Assembly: GCA_029027265.1 (NCBI GenBank)
Contig: CP093061.1
Location: 434,001 to 498,000, forward strand
Reading direction: 5' to 3'
DNA: 64,000 nucleotides
Source: Sulfurospirillum_A sp029027265
GTDB lineage: Bacteria; Campylobacterota; Campylobacteria; Campylobacterales; Sulfurospirillaceae
Shown here: one piece after another, positions 35,765 through 45,202 of the stretch
Layout: each line of letters starts with the position of its first letter
Numbering within the stretch: position 1 is the stretch's first letter
The notes under the pieces: generated by a model
Database searches by the model: none
Told to the model about the DNA's origin: nothing
Seen by the model: the letters and a program-made list of their open reading frames with translations, nothing else
Translations under genes and position numbers: made by a program

Positions 35765-37005
35765 CTTTAAGTGTTTCAACCCTAAATAATCAAATAAAAT
35801 CTATTCTTGAGACAACATTTATGCACGTTATTGTCGAGGGAGAAGTTTCTCGCATTACTTACCACGGTTCAGGTCATCTTTACTTTACACTAAAAGATGA
35901 AAATTCTTCCATAAGTTGTGTAATGTTTCGTGGAAACAATATGAAAATGAAGTTTCGCTTGCAAGAGGGAATGGCTGTTGTACTTCATGGATCTGTGAGT
36001 GTTTATGCTCCAAGAGGAAACTATCAAGTAAACTGTACTCGCATTGAACCAGCTGGGGAGGGTGCATTAGCTTTAGCGTATGAACAACTCAAAAAGTCTT
36101 TACATGTAAAGGGTTATTTTGAAAATAAAAAGCCAATACCAAAAGCTATAAACACTATTGCATTAGTTACGAGTGGAACAGGTGCGGCACTTCAAGATAT
36201 GCTTAGAGTTGCCTCAAAAAGGTGGCCGCTTGTTAAAATTACACTCCTTGATACTATTGTTCAAGGCGATAGTTGTGGAAATAGCATAGCATTTAACATT
36301 CAAAAGGCAGACTCTTTACATGTAGACGTTATAGTCATAGGTCGTGGTGGAGGAAGCATAGAAGATTTGTGGGGTTTCAATGAAGAAGTCGTAGCAGATG
36401 CAATCCACTTTGCAAATACTCCAGTTGTAAGTGCTGTTGGGCATGAGATAGATTATGTTATAAGTGATTTTGTAGCAGATTTAAGAGCTCCAACACCAAG
36501 TGCAGCAATGGAAATGATACTTCCTGATCAGGCTGAAATGCTAATGCGACTTGACGATATTAGTGAAGCAATAAGCTCGTATATGAAACGAGTTATTTAT
36601 AACAAACAAGAGAAGTTAGAGTCACTGAAAAAAATGTTTGTATCTCACTCGTTTGAGTCAAAAATATCTATATATGAAAAAGAGATAGAGTTAGTTCAAA
36701 AAAGGTATGAACAACTCTTTTTGAATCTTATACAGACTAAAACAAACCAAAAGGATAACTTTACTCAAAGCCTAGATTTTATGGTTAAAAAGCTTCTACA
36801 TGTAAAGGAGAGTTCACTTGACTCTTTGACAACTTTGTACGAAGGAAATGACCCAAGCAGAGGGCTTAAAGATAGTTTTGCGCAAATAGTACAAAATGGT
36901 AAAAAAAGCTCTTTGAAATCTTTACATGTAGATGATATATTTGAGCTTCATAATTCATTAAACATAATAACAGCAAAAGTTATAAACAAACAAAGTATAG
37001 GATAA
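35761..37005 (+). CDS. xseA: Exodeoxyribonuclease VII large subunit
   Basis: 414 residues. N-terminal OB fold (IVEGEVSRITYHGSGHLYFTL), the central catalytic region with TSGTGAALQDM and IGRGGGSIEDLWGFNE, AVGHEIDY, and a long C-terminal coiled coil. With XseB it digests single-stranded DNA. Four TACATGTA octamers fall within this gene, all read as Leu-His-Val. It overlaps ubiE by four bases. Confidence 0.92.
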   Translation: MTLSVSTLNNQIKSILETTFMHVIVEGEVSRITYHGSGHLYFTLKDENSSISCVMFRGNNMKMKFRLQEGMAVVLHGSVSVYAPRGNYQVNCTRIEPAGEGALALAYEQLKKSLHVKGYFENKKPIPKAINTIALVTSGTGAALQDMLRVASKRWPLVKITLLDTIVQGDSCGNSIAFNIQKADSLHVDVIVIGRGGGSIEDLWGFNEEVVADAIHFANTPVVSAVGHEIDYVISDFVADLRAPTPSAAMEMILPDQAEMLMRLDDISEAISSYMKRVIYNKQEKLESLKKMFVSHSFESKISIYEKEIELVQKRYEQLFLNLIQTKTNQKDNFTQSLDFMVKKLLHVKESSLDSLTTLYEGNDPSRGLKDSFAQIVQNGKKSSLKSLHVDDIFELHNSLNIITAKVINKQSIG

Positions 37006-37012
37006 GTTATAT

Positions 37013-37702
37013 ATGAAAGATTGTAATTTATTAGACATACTAGCAGATAAAAAAGTATTGTGTGCCGATGATGAAAAGGGAGTGTTAAGCAATATAGTAG
37101 AAATACTGGAGATTTTTTTTCAAAAAGTAACAGGGGTAAGTGATGGGAAAAAAGCATTACAAGAAGCTCAAAATAATCAATATGATGTTTTAATATTTGA
37201 CATTTCCATGCCCAATATGGATGGATTAGAAGCCATAAAAATAATTAGAAAACAGAATAAAAAAATTCCTATTATTATTTTATCTGCTCATACCGAACAA
37301 GAGTATTTGTGGAGAGCAGTTGATTTAAAAATTACAAAGTATTTGACAAAACCATTTGATAAAAAGATACTTTTAAAAGCACTTGAAGAAATTGCTTTAG
37401 AGCTGGTAGATTATAAAATACAAGTAAAATTATTTAATGAAATTACCTATGATTTTTGTACAAAACTCATAACTAGAGGAGAGGCTATTTTAAAATTATC
37501 TAAGAGTGAGAGTAGGCTTTTAGAATATTTTTTACAAAGAACTAATCAAATTATTACATATAATTCTATATTAGACTATATGTGGGAATATGAGAAACCT
37601 ACTAAAGAGGCTATTAAATCTATAGTAAAAGAGCTTAGAAAAAAGATAAATGGTAAGTTTATAAAAAATTTGTACGGTGTTGGATATAGGTGTGAGATAT
37701 AA
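37013..37702 (+). CDS. OmpR-type response regulator
   Basis: 229 residues. Receiver domain with DDEKG acidic pocket, phospho-acceptor Asp in LIFDISMPNMDG, Ser in ILSAHT, Lys in LTKPFDK. The C-terminal winged helix ends in the usual YGVGYRCEI. The following kinase gene overlaps its end (GTG 37692) but is broken, so this regulator has probably lost its partner. Confidence 0.87.
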   Translation: MKDCNLLDILADKKVLCADDEKGVLSNIVEILEIFFQKVTGVSDGKKALQEAQNNQYDVLIFDISMPNMDGLEAIKIIRKQNKKIPIIILSAHTEQEYLWRAVDLKITKYLTKPFDKKILLKALEEIALELVDYKIQVKLFNEITYDFCTKLITRGEAILKLSKSESRLLEYFLQRTNQIITYNSILDYMWEYEKPTKEAIKSIVKELRKKINGKFIKNLYGVGYRCEI

Positions 37703-38688
37703 CTTTAAATTTATTATAGGTTTTTTTTTGTTCTTTATGCGATTATAACCCTACTGTTTTTTTATTTTTATAAAGAACTTGCAATAAAAGATACAAAACA
37801 AGAAGCTATTTCTATGTTAAATACTATGAAAGCAATAAGAAGTTATGTAGATGAAGTTCAAAGACCGATTGTGAATGATTTAAAAAATTCACATTTTGAA
37901 GAAGATTTTTTTGATTCAAGAATATTGTCATCGTCTTCTATAACTCAATATATTTATGATAAACAACTTTTAAATAAAGAGTTAAAGTATGAGTATAAAT
38001 TAGTTGCTACAAATCCTTTAAATCCAAAACATAAAGCAAATAAATTTGAAACTGAGATTCTAGATAAATTTAGAGAAGGAAAAATAAAAAATTATTTTTC
38101 CTTAATTGATAAAAATAAAAAATCATGTTTGCAATGTCATGGAAATCCAAAAGATGCACCATCAGGCATGATTGCCCAGTATGGTAATACTTCAGGATAT
38201 TATGAAAAGATTGGCGATTTAAGAGCAATGATTTATCTTAAAATTGCTATAACGAGCATAATTCTTTATCATAAAGAGGAGTTTATAACTGGTGGTTTAG
38301 CTATGCTCTTTGTTTTTATAATTTTTATAATTCTTATTTATATAATTTATAAAAAAGATATGAGATTGCAAAAGAAAAAAGATAATCTTTTGTTCATTAA
38401 AATAGATTAGCAGTTATGGGTGGTATGATTGGAAATATATCGCACCAATGGAAACAACCTTTAACACAACTTTCATATATTTTTATAAATCTTGAATTGC
38501 TTAGTGAGAGGAACAAGCTTACAAATGACAAGTTGGTAAATAAAATTGAAGAGGCAAATGAACAAATATCTTTTATGTCAGATACTATGAATGATTTCAA
38601 AAACTTTTTTTCACCAAAAAAGATAAAAAATGAACACAAAATAGAAGATATACTCAAACAATCAAAAGGCTTATTTAGATAGATTATA
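37692..38688 (+). pseudogene. Histidine kinase with c-type heme sensor, broken and 3'-truncated
   Basis: GTG 37692 overlaps the response regulator. The frame breaks in a T9 run (37721-37729). The second frame (to 38410) encodes a periplasmic Tll0287/DUF3365-like sensor with a heme motif CLQCHG and a membrane helix (LAMLFVFIIFIILIYIIY). A further shift near 38400 leads to MGGMIGNISHQWKQPLTQL (H-box) and a dimerisation helix. The ATPase domain is gone: an IS3 element starts at 38689. The protein should have sensed redox or a gas through heme. Confidence 0.78.
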
Positions 38689-38769
38689 ATGCCCCTAAAA
38701 TCAAAGACAATAATTCAGAAAGATTAATTTTCAAATAAGTTAAAATGATATAAATAATGGAGGTGAATT

Positions 38770-39102
38770 ATGAGTAGAAGAAAAGGACAAATATATAGTG
38801 CCGAACAAAAAACAAGAATAGTTTTAGAGCTGCTAAAAGAAGAACAAACAACAAGTCAAATAGCATCTAAATATAAAATCACATCACAATCTTTAAGTAA
38901 ATGGAAACAACAGTTTCTAAATAATGCATCACTTGCATTCGATGTAGGAGGAGTAACTAAAACTTACCTAGATGAGATAGAAGAGTTAAAGAGTGAGAAT
39001 GATGGTTTAGCTAAAGCACTAGGTAAAGCTACAATAAAAGTAGAGTTTGTTGAAAAAAAGCTAAAGAGCTTGGACTTATGTAATAAAAGAGCGATGATCT
39101 AG
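38770..39102 (+). CDS. IS3-family transposase OrfA
   Basis: 110 residues. Helix-turn-helix (QIASKYKITSQSLSKWKQQFL) followed by a leucine-zipper-like helix (IEELKSENDGLAKALGKATIK). AATGGAGG precedes ATG 38770. It ends at TAG 39100-39102, and the OrfB frame continues in the same phase after that stop rather than in the -1 frame usual for IS3. Confidence 0.87.
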   Translation: MSRRKGQIYSAEQKTRIVLELLKEEQTTSQIASKYKITSQSLSKWKQQFLNNASLAFDVGGVTKTYLDEIEELKSENDGLAKALGKATIKVEFVEKKLKSLDLCNKRAMI

Positions 39103-39186
39103 TCCAAGCATAAATATTTATCAATATCAGAGCAATGTAATATATTTGGTATCAGTAGAAGTCATTACTACTACAAACCAGCACCA

Positions 39187-39954
39187 ATGAGTCAGGAGAA
39201 TATTGAACTACTGCACAAGATAGATGAAATAGCTACTGATAACTCAGAGTATGGTTATAGATTTATATATGAACAACTAAAAGAAGATGGCTACTATATT
39301 GGAAAACATAGAGTCTTAAAATATATGGGAATACTTGGTATCCAAGCAATATATTTAACCAAAAAAAGACTCACAAGTCTCAAAAACCAAGAGCATAAGA
39401 TTTATGAGTATCTACTAAAAAAATATTGGACTAAATTTGGAAAGAGAAAAACTGTATATGTACCCACACCAAATGAAGTATGGAGTGGTGATATTACATA
39501 TATACGTGTTAATGGAAGCTTTATGTATTTTACAGCTGTTATAGACTGGCATAGCAAAGCAATACTGTCCTATAACATATCTAACTCTATGGATGCAACA
39601 CTTGCAACTGATGTACTTGGGGAGGCATTGGTTAAATATCCTAAACCTAAAATATTTAATAGTGACCAAGGGAGCCAATACACTAGTTATGAACATACTA
39701 AGTTACTTAAAAAATATGATATTAAAATATCTATGAATGGTAAAGGTAGAAGTATAGATAATATTGTAATTGAAAGATTTTTTAGAACATTAAAACATGG
39801 CAATATTTATATCAGTGATTATCAATCAATAAAGGAGTTAAAAGAAGGTGTAAAAAACTACATCCATAAATACAATTTTAAAAGATTTCATTCAAGTATA
39901 AACTATAAAAAACCTATGAATGTTTATCTTGAATATCTGAAAAATGTAGGTTAA
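39187..39954 (+). CDS. IS3-family transposase OrfB (rve integrase)
   Basis: 255 residues from ATG 39187; homologous sequence (KHKYLSISEQCNIFGISRSHYYY) is readable upstream back to the OrfA stop. The DDE triad is visible: Asp in WSGDITYI, Asp in FNSDQGSQYTS and Glu in NIVIERFFRTLK. Catalytic domain intact. How the N-terminal part is translated past the amber codon is unclear. Confidence 0.85.
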   Translation: MSQENIELLHKIDEIATDNSEYGYRFIYEQLKEDGYYIGKHRVLKYMGILGIQAIYLTKKRLTSLKNQEHKIYEYLLKKYWTKFGKRKTVYVPTPNEVWSGDITYIRVNGSFMYFTAVIDWHSKAILSYNISNSMDATLATDVLGEALVKYPKPKIFNSDQGSQYTSYEHTKLLKKYDIKISMNGKGRSIDNIVIERFFRTLKHGNIYISDYQSIKELKEGVKNYIHKYNFKRFHSSINYKKPMNVYLEYLKNVG

Positions 39955-39996
39955 AGTAACAGATGAGGATGAAATTAAATCTGTTTAAGAGTTGTC

Positions 39997-40578
39997 TTGA
40001 TTTTTAGGGCATTATATTGTCCATTTTTAAACAAATATGTACTTGTCGATGGATCAGCATTGGCTTTACATATATGTCATAGAAAAAGTGAAGATTTAGA
40101 TTTTTTTACTTATGAAGATGACTTTAATAAACAAGAAATTTTCAGATACCTAGAAAACTTTAAAAATAGTGAGATACTAAATCAAACAAATGAACAAATT
40201 GATTTGTTGCTAAATGGAGTAAAGGTTACCTTCTTTAATGCAAAATGGAAATTCTTAAAACCTGAAAAAATAGAAATACTTAACTTAGCTTCACTAAAAT
40301 CTATTTCTGCAATGAAAGTAAATGTTATCTTTTTAAGGGCTAAATATAGAGATTATTATGATTTATATTTTTTAGTAAAACAAATAGGTATTGAAAATGT
40401 TTTTAAAGATAGTTTACAGATTTTAGATGGATTAACTTTTAAACTTTTTATGGTCTCTTTGTTGTATATAGATGATATAAAAGATGACAACATAGACTAC
40501 CTTAACCCCATAAAGACAATAAGTAAAGAAGAAATCAGAGATTTTTTTCAAATTGAGATAAATAAGTTAAAAATATAA
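39997..40578 (+). CDS. AbiEii/AbiGii-like nucleotidyltransferase, 5' truncated
   Basis: The family motif YVLVDGSALALHICHRKSED is followed by LDFFTYED; members are toxin components of abortive-infection type IV toxin-antitoxin pairs. The first residues (MIFRALYC) come from the IS3 right end, so the native start and about 20 residues are missing, and no AbiEi antitoxin gene adjoins. The substrate-binding core seems present. Probably a relic. Confidence 0.7.
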   Translation: MIFRALYCPFLNKYVLVDGSALALHICHRKSEDLDFFTYEDDFNKQEIFRYLENFKNSEILNQTNEQIDLLLNGVKVTFFNAKWKFLKPEKIEILNLASLKSISAMKVNVIFLRAKYRDYYDLYFLVKQIGIENVFKDSLQILDGLTFKLFMVSLLYIDDIKDDNIDYLNPIKTISKEEIRDFFQIEINKLKI

Positions 40579-40672
40579 TCAGCAGGACGAATAATAGGAG
40601 CTATGTAATTTAAGTAATATTTAACATCAAGCATGTTAACATCAGTTAACTCTAATAATAAGGCTATAATAA

Positions 40673-41233
40673 ATGTTAAATATACTTACTAAATTTATAT
40701 TTCTGTGTGTAGTATCATTGAGTTTAAATGCAAATAAACTAACTATAACAGTATATAAAGATATAAACAACTATAAACTTCCTCCAGAACCAGATGAAAC
40801 TTTAAACAACTCTACACTGCTTGGAATAGACAGCAATAACAATGGGGTTAGGGATGATGTGGAGATATGGATATATGAGACATATAAAGATAAACATCCT
40901 ATTTATATTGATATTGCTATGCAAGCAGGGAAAGCTTATAAGCAAGTTTTAGAGACTCCTGAGAGGGCTAGGGAGATTCATGAAACTGTAGTAAATGCTC
41001 CGTTATATTGTGCTTGGTATTATCAAAATGATTCAGAAGAGTTTGGAGATCCAGTATTAGTAAATGAAAGAATAGATGCACCAGTAAAAAGTAAATATTT
41101 TAATACCAAAAAGCGTAATGAAGTTTATTGGGAGTATGATGCTTTCTTGAGTGGAGGAAGTTATCCTTTGCCTAAACCACAAGAAAGAAAATCATTTTGT
41201 GACTTTAATACTTCCAAATATAATAAGAAGTAA
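40673..41233 (+). CDS. Secreted hypothetical protein with calcium-binding-like loop
   Basis: 186 residues. Signal peptide TKFIFLCVVSLSLNA. The mature part has a Ca-type loop DSNNNGVRDDVE and a Cys pair (CAWYYQ, FCDFN). I do not recognise the family beyond that. TATAAT at about 40665 is only a few bases before the ATG, so the transcript may be nearly leaderless or start elsewhere. Isolated gene after the IS-rich region. Confidence 0.65.
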   Translation: MLNILTKFIFLCVVSLSLNANKLTITVYKDINNYKLPPEPDETLNNSTLLGIDSNNNGVRDDVEIWIYETYKDKHPIYIDIAMQAGKAYKQVLETPERAREIHETVVNAPLYCAWYYQNDSEEFGDPVLVNERIDAPVKSKYFNTKKRNEVYWEYDAFLSGGSYPLPKPQERKSFCDFNTSKYNKK

Positions 41234-41236
41234 GTT

Positions 41237-41389
41237 ATGAAAAAATATTTTACTTTTTATGATGATATTACAACAAAACTAAATACTAGTAAACCAACAG
41301 TCGTAAATACTTTTAAAGTACTTATCGAAGATGGCATACTAACACGTGTTAAAAATGGACAGTATAAGTTAACAGGTAACCTTATCTAA
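41237..41389 (+). CDS. Small winged-helix fragment, 50 residues
   Basis: Product begins MKKYFTFYDDITTKLNTSKP and continues VVNTFKVLIEDGILTRVKNG, a helix-turn-helix with wing resembling the C-terminus of RepL-type plasmid replication proteins or phage regulators. AAGTAAGTT precedes the ATG. It starts three bases after the previous stop and ends overlapping the sppA stop. Probably a remnant; function not assignable. Confidence 0.4.
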   Translation: MKKYFTFYDDITTKLNTSKPTVVNTFKVLIEDGILTRVKNGQYKLTGNLI

Positions 41390-42233
41390 GGTAACTACTA
41401 AAGTTAAAAACAGGAAAAGATACAGTAGTTTTTAACTCTTTCATAAAGTTGTCAAACTCACTTGGTTTTTGCCATATTGGAAACTCTACTCCACTGATCT
41501 TTTCAACTTCACGTTGAGCTATGAACAATGAACCAACTTCATCTATGAGCCCTCTGTTTTTTGCTTTTTGAGCTATAAATACTCTTGCATTTGCAAACTC
41601 TTTTGCATCTTCTTTTTTAAGACCTCTTGCATTTGCAACGTCTGTTATAAAAAGCTCATATGCATCACCAATGAGCTCTTCAAGTGCGCCTCTCTCTTTA
41701 GGTGTCCACTCTCTTGTAAACGTTCCCATTTGCTTGTATTCACCAGCAGTTATAATTTGTTCACTAATACCTAGCTTATCTGCAAGTTGTTTGATATTAG
41801 GTGCTTGAAACAAAACACCAATAGAACCTATAAAAGCTCCTGGATTTGCAATAATTTTTTTAGTCCAGATTGAAGCGTAGTAACTTCCACTTGTCATACT
41901 TCCACTTGCGTATGCTATGACGGGTTTTAATTTATTGAGCCTTTTTATAGCCATACTAAGCTCTATTGATGGGGCAAGTGCACCCCCAGGAGAGTCAACT
42001 TGAAGAAGAACACCCTTGATGTTATTGTCTAGTGCTGCACTCTGTATATCTGCTAAAATCTTATCTATATTGGTTATTTGTCCTTCTATTCTTATAGTAG
42101 TAAGATTTGGTTTAGTAAGAGTATCTTCACTAAAAGGGCTAAATATAAAATATAGCAGTGTTATAAACAGCAATGCTTTAAAGTGGTCATTTATGTAACT
42201 TATGACTTTTCCGGTCCATCTAAATATAAACAT
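41382..42233 (-). CDS. sppA: Signal peptide peptidase SppA
   Basis: 283 residues, the short form. N-terminal membrane anchor (ALLFITLLYFIFSPF), catalytic Ser in ASGSMTSGSYYAS and the Lys general base in GEYKQMGTF. It degrades cleaved signal peptides in the inner membrane. The start codon shares bases with the mqnF stop, so both are cotranscribed. Confidence 0.9.
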   Translation of the reverse strand: MFIFRWTGKVISYINDHFKALLFITLLYFIFSPFSEDTLTKPNLTTIRIEGQITNIDKILADIQSAALDNNIKGVLLQVDSPGGALAPSIELSMAIKRLNKLKPVIAYASGSMTSGSYYASIWTKKIIANPGAFIGSIGVLFQAPNIKQLADKLGISEQIITAGEYKQMGTFTREWTPKERGALEELIGDAYELFITDVANARGLKKEDAKEFANARVFIAQKAKNRGLIDEVGSLFIAQREVEKISGVEFPIWQKPSEFDNFMKELKTTVSFPVFNFSSYLR

Positions 42234-43453
42234 TATAGTTTCTCCCCAGCTATGTAAGTAGCTTTAGTAAATTTTGTATGTAAAATTAATTCTAGCGCAA
42301 TATCATCAATATTTTCTAAATCGTCTTGAACTTGACACACAATAAAGTCTGCAAATTTGTCTTTTGAGATTTCACCACAGTTTAGATTTAGTGCATTTGC
42401 TGCATTTTTAGTACTCATTTGTATTAGAAGTGGAGCAAGTTTGTTTAAATCACCTTTGAAGTGCATCATTAAAGCGGCTCTCATTTCATCCCAAAGGTTC
42501 AGTGATATGTTTGAGCTTAGTCCGTCAGTTCCTAGATTTAACATTGTTTTATCAATATTTTCAATTTCAAGTCTACCAATTCCAAGAAGTCTATTTGAAA
42601 CTGGACAGTGAGTTACACTCCCACCTATATTTTTTATCTCTTCTAACTCTTCTTCATTTGCTTGAACACAATGTGTAAAAAGAGTTTTTGTTCCATAAAA
42701 TAGGTCAATATAATCACTTGCATTACTCATTGGACGTGAGGAAGGAGCAAAGTTATTAAAGAAGTCATTGAACTCTCCTTTGCCACTATCAATCCACTCT
42801 CTTTCAGCTTGTGATTCCATAAAGTGAGTAGAGACAACATAAGCATTTTTACGAGCAATATCAAGAGCATTACGAGCTAAAATAGGGTGAGTTGAGTAGG
42901 GAGAGTGAATTGCTATAGCAGGAATCAATCTTTCACTTTCGTTATCTTGGGTTACTCTTAGTCGTGATTTAAAATCTTCAAAAAGTATATCAACACTGTT
43001 TGGTTGACTTCCTAAAATTTCAGTAAAAAACACCACCCTTTGATGAGTTTTATAACAAGCATCAAAATCATTACCAAAACTACTAATAGCCCCTAGAGAT
43101 GTAGTTCCACTCTTTTGCATAATTTTGAGTTGTTTTTCTATAACTTCGTCGTTACAAGTTGAGAGCAGATCATCTCGTTTGGCTATCACTGAATTTAACC
43201 AAGTCATAAAATTACCATATTTCAAAGAGTTTTTGTTAGAACTAAATTCAAGATGAACATGAGTGTTTATGAGTCCAGGCATTAGAACTGAGTTTTTTGG
43301 TAATTCTATCACTTCAGCTTCAGGGTATTTTTCTGTTAAATTTTCCAATTTATCTATATTTAAGATAGTTTTATCAAAACAGACTGCGCTGTTTGTTAGT
43401 ATTTCAAATTTATCGTTACATGTAAGGATATAGTTTGCATTTATTATCTTCAA
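42233..43453 (-). CDS. mqnF: Aminodeoxyfutalosine deaminase-like amidohydrolase
   Basis: 406 residues of the metal-dependent amidohydrolase superfamily. Metal ligands: NTHVHLEF, His in VVSTHFMES, HC in LFTHCVQANEEE, and Asp in NLGTDGLSSN. In Campylobacterota this branch deaminates 6-amino-6-deoxyfutalosine in the futalosine menaquinone route. Guanine or hydroxydechloroatrazine deaminase-like activity is the alternative, but the taxon and the ubiE gene favour MqnF. Confidence 0.78.
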   Translation of the reverse strand: MKIINANYILTCNDKFEILTNSAVCFDKTILNIDKLENLTEKYPEAEVIELPKNSVLMPGLINTHVHLEFSSNKNSLKYGNFMTWLNSVIAKRDDLLSTCNDEVIEKQLKIMQKSGTTSLGAISSFGNDFDACYKTHQRVVFFTEILGSQPNSVDILFEDFKSRLRVTQDNESERLIPAIAIHSPYSTHPILARNALDIARKNAYVVSTHFMESQAEREWIDSGKGEFNDFFNNFAPSSRPMSNASDYIDLFYGTKTLFTHCVQANEEELEEIKNIGGSVTHCPVSNRLLGIGRLEIENIDKTMLNLGTDGLSSNISLNLWDEMRAALMMHFKGDLNKLAPLLIQMSTKNAANALNLNCGEISKDKFADFIVCQVQDDLENIDDIALELILHTKFTKATYIAGEKL

Positions 43454-43501
43454 GTTTGTTCCTAAGTGTTTTTTATATAGTATACTAAATAAAGGATTAA
43501 A

Positions 43502-44263
43502 ATGAAAAAAATATTGTTAGTAGTTCTGTTGATTATAAATATAAATATTTTTGCACAAGAACTGAGTACAAAAAGTGAAGATGGTTTTGAGCTAAAGGGT
43601 TGGTTAGAATTTCCACAAAAAAATAAAAAACTTTACCCCATTGCCGTATTTGCTCATGAGTTTGGAAGTGACCATACAATGTGGAGCAACACTGCAAAAA
43701 TGCTTAGAGAGTGTGGGTATGCAACATTTGTAATGGATCTTAGAGGCCATGGTAAATCAACTGTTCAAAATGGTAAAGAGAATAAAATAATAAATGATTT
43801 AAGTGCTCAAAATTTTCAAAAATCAATAAAACTAAGTGAAAAAAAAGTAAACTTCAAAAACATTCCAATGGAACTTGCTTTGTGGCTAGAAAAACTAAGT
43901 GAAAATGAAAATATAGATATGGACAACTTGGTACTTTTTGGTTCATCTTTAGGTGGTTCAATTATACCTCTTTTTATAGAATTTGAGCCAAAACTTGCTG
44001 TACTCTATTCGCCAGCTGGGGCAAAAGCATTTGGAGAAGAAGAGGTTAATGAGTCTATATTAAACACTGATTTAAGCCTGCTTATCTTTTCATCACAAGG
44101 AGATTTTGCATTACAAAATTCGCTTGAGTATGCTAAAAAAGCTCTAAGACCAACACTTGTAGTTCTTCCCGGAAGTGGACACGGAAGTGCAACTTTTGAT
44201 TTAGCCATGCCCTATTTAAAAACATATTTAGCTAAATATTTAGAAGTCTCTACATGTAGATAA
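43502..44263 (+). CDS. Secreted alpha/beta hydrolase
   Basis: 253 residues. Signal peptide KKILLVVLLIININIFAQ, oxyanion region FAHEFGSDHTMWS, nucleophile Ser in LFGSSLGGS and catalytic His in PGSGHGSATFD. Dienelactone-hydrolase or acyl-esterase-like; substrate unknown. It is a single gene with AAAGGA before ATG and a terminator after it. Confidence 0.8.
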   Translation: MKKILLVVLLIININIFAQELSTKSEDGFELKGWLEFPQKNKKLYPIAVFAHEFGSDHTMWSNTAKMLRECGYATFVMDLRGHGKSTVQNGKENKIINDLSAQNFQKSIKLSEKKVNFKNIPMELALWLEKLSENENIDMDNLVLFGSSLGGSIIPLFIEFEPKLAVLYSPAGAKAFGEEEVNESILNTDLSLLIFSSQGDFALQNSLEYAKKALRPTLVVLPGSGHGSATFDLAMPYLKTYLAKYLEVSTCR

Positions 44264-44279
44264 GATGCAAGAAAAGAAG

Positions 44280-44315
44280 TATTATGGTTATAAAATTAAA
44301 CCATAATATTTTTTT
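44280..44315 (+). terminator. Rho-independent terminator
   Basis: Stem TATTATGGTT (44280-44289), 9-base loop, stem AACCATAATA (44299-44308), then seven T residues. Ends the hydrolase transcript. Confidence 0.8.
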
Positions 44316-44374
44316 AGAATATATGTTATAATTATACCTAGTATAAGTTAGTAAAAAACAAGAAAGTAGAGAAA

Positions 44375-45202
44375 ATGAATAAAAAAATGTGGAGTTTATC
44401 ATTATTTATAATTATGTTTACGACAAGTGCCGTATTTGCAGCTGATATTACAAAATCTTCTTTAGACCAATTAATGTCCCTATCTGGATGCAATAAGCAA
44501 ATTAGTGCCTATCCTGAAATGGTAAAAGCAGGAATGAATGAAGCAAAACGAAGGGGAGCCCAAATACCTAATGATGAGTTTAATGCTATGCAAGTAGCAG
44601 TAGAAAATTCTTTTGAACCAGCATTAATGCTTGCAGTAATTAGTGCAAAGATTAAAAAAGACATATCTGAATCAGATGCTAAAGAACTTTTGAGTTGGTA
44701 TAAATCTGATTTGGGAAGAGTCATAACAAAAGCCGAAGAGGATGCTACTACGCCTACTGGATATCAAAACATGATATCTCAAGCTCAATCACTTTTTGCT
44801 GAGAAAGAACGTTTGAATTATGCCCTTAAAATGGAGAGTCTGCTTAATGCTACTGATATGGCGATGAAAATACAGAATAAGACTAGTCTCGCTGTATATT
44901 CTGCTATGACTAAATCTATAAACCCATATAAACCAATTGAGATAGCAGAATTTAAAAAGCAGATGGCTACCCAAGAAGTACAAATGCGAGCAAATATGAA
45001 ACAATTAATTATTCTTTCTTTTATATATAGTTACAAAGATTTAGATTTTGCAAGTATTGAAAAATATATTGCTTTTTTAGAAAAAGATAAAACAAAAAAA
45101 TTCAATCAAAGTACAATAGATGGCATTAAAAGTGCACTTGTGGAATCTGTTGACAAGTTTGCTACATCTTTAGCAGCCGTTAGAAAAAAATTTCGCAATT
45201 AG
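44375..45202 (+). CDS. Secreted protein, DUF2059-like
   Basis: 275 residues. Signal peptide ending in FTTSAVFAA. The mature protein is helical; KELLSWYKSDLGRVITKAEE resembles the motif of DUF2059 proteins. No enzymatic residues are evident. Its 3' end overlaps the convergent peptidase gene by four bases. Confidence 0.6.
   Translation: MNKKMWSLSLFIIMFTTSAVFAADITKSSLDQLMSLSGCNKQISAYPEMVKAGMNEAKRRGAQIPNDEFNAMQVAVENSFEPALMLAVISAKIKKDISESDAKELLSWYKSDLGRVITKAEEDATTPTGYQNMISQAQSLFAEKERLNYALKMESLLNATDMAMKIQNKTSLAVYSAMTKSINPYKPIEIAEFKKQMATQEVQMRANMKQLIILSFIYSYKDLDFASIEKYIAFLEKDKTKKFNQSTIDGIKSALVESVDKFATSLAAVRKKFRN

Larger units (their letters stand above)
38689..40012 (+). mobile_element. IS3-family insertion sequence
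   Basis: 1324 bp. Left end (A)TGCCCCTAAAATCAAAGACA; right end TTGTCTTGATTTTTAGGGCA(T), imperfect inverted repeats. TATA lies on both sides (38685-38688 and 40013-40016), consistent with a 4-bp target duplication. It separates the heme-kinase fragment from a truncated AbiEii-like gene. Confidence 0.85.
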
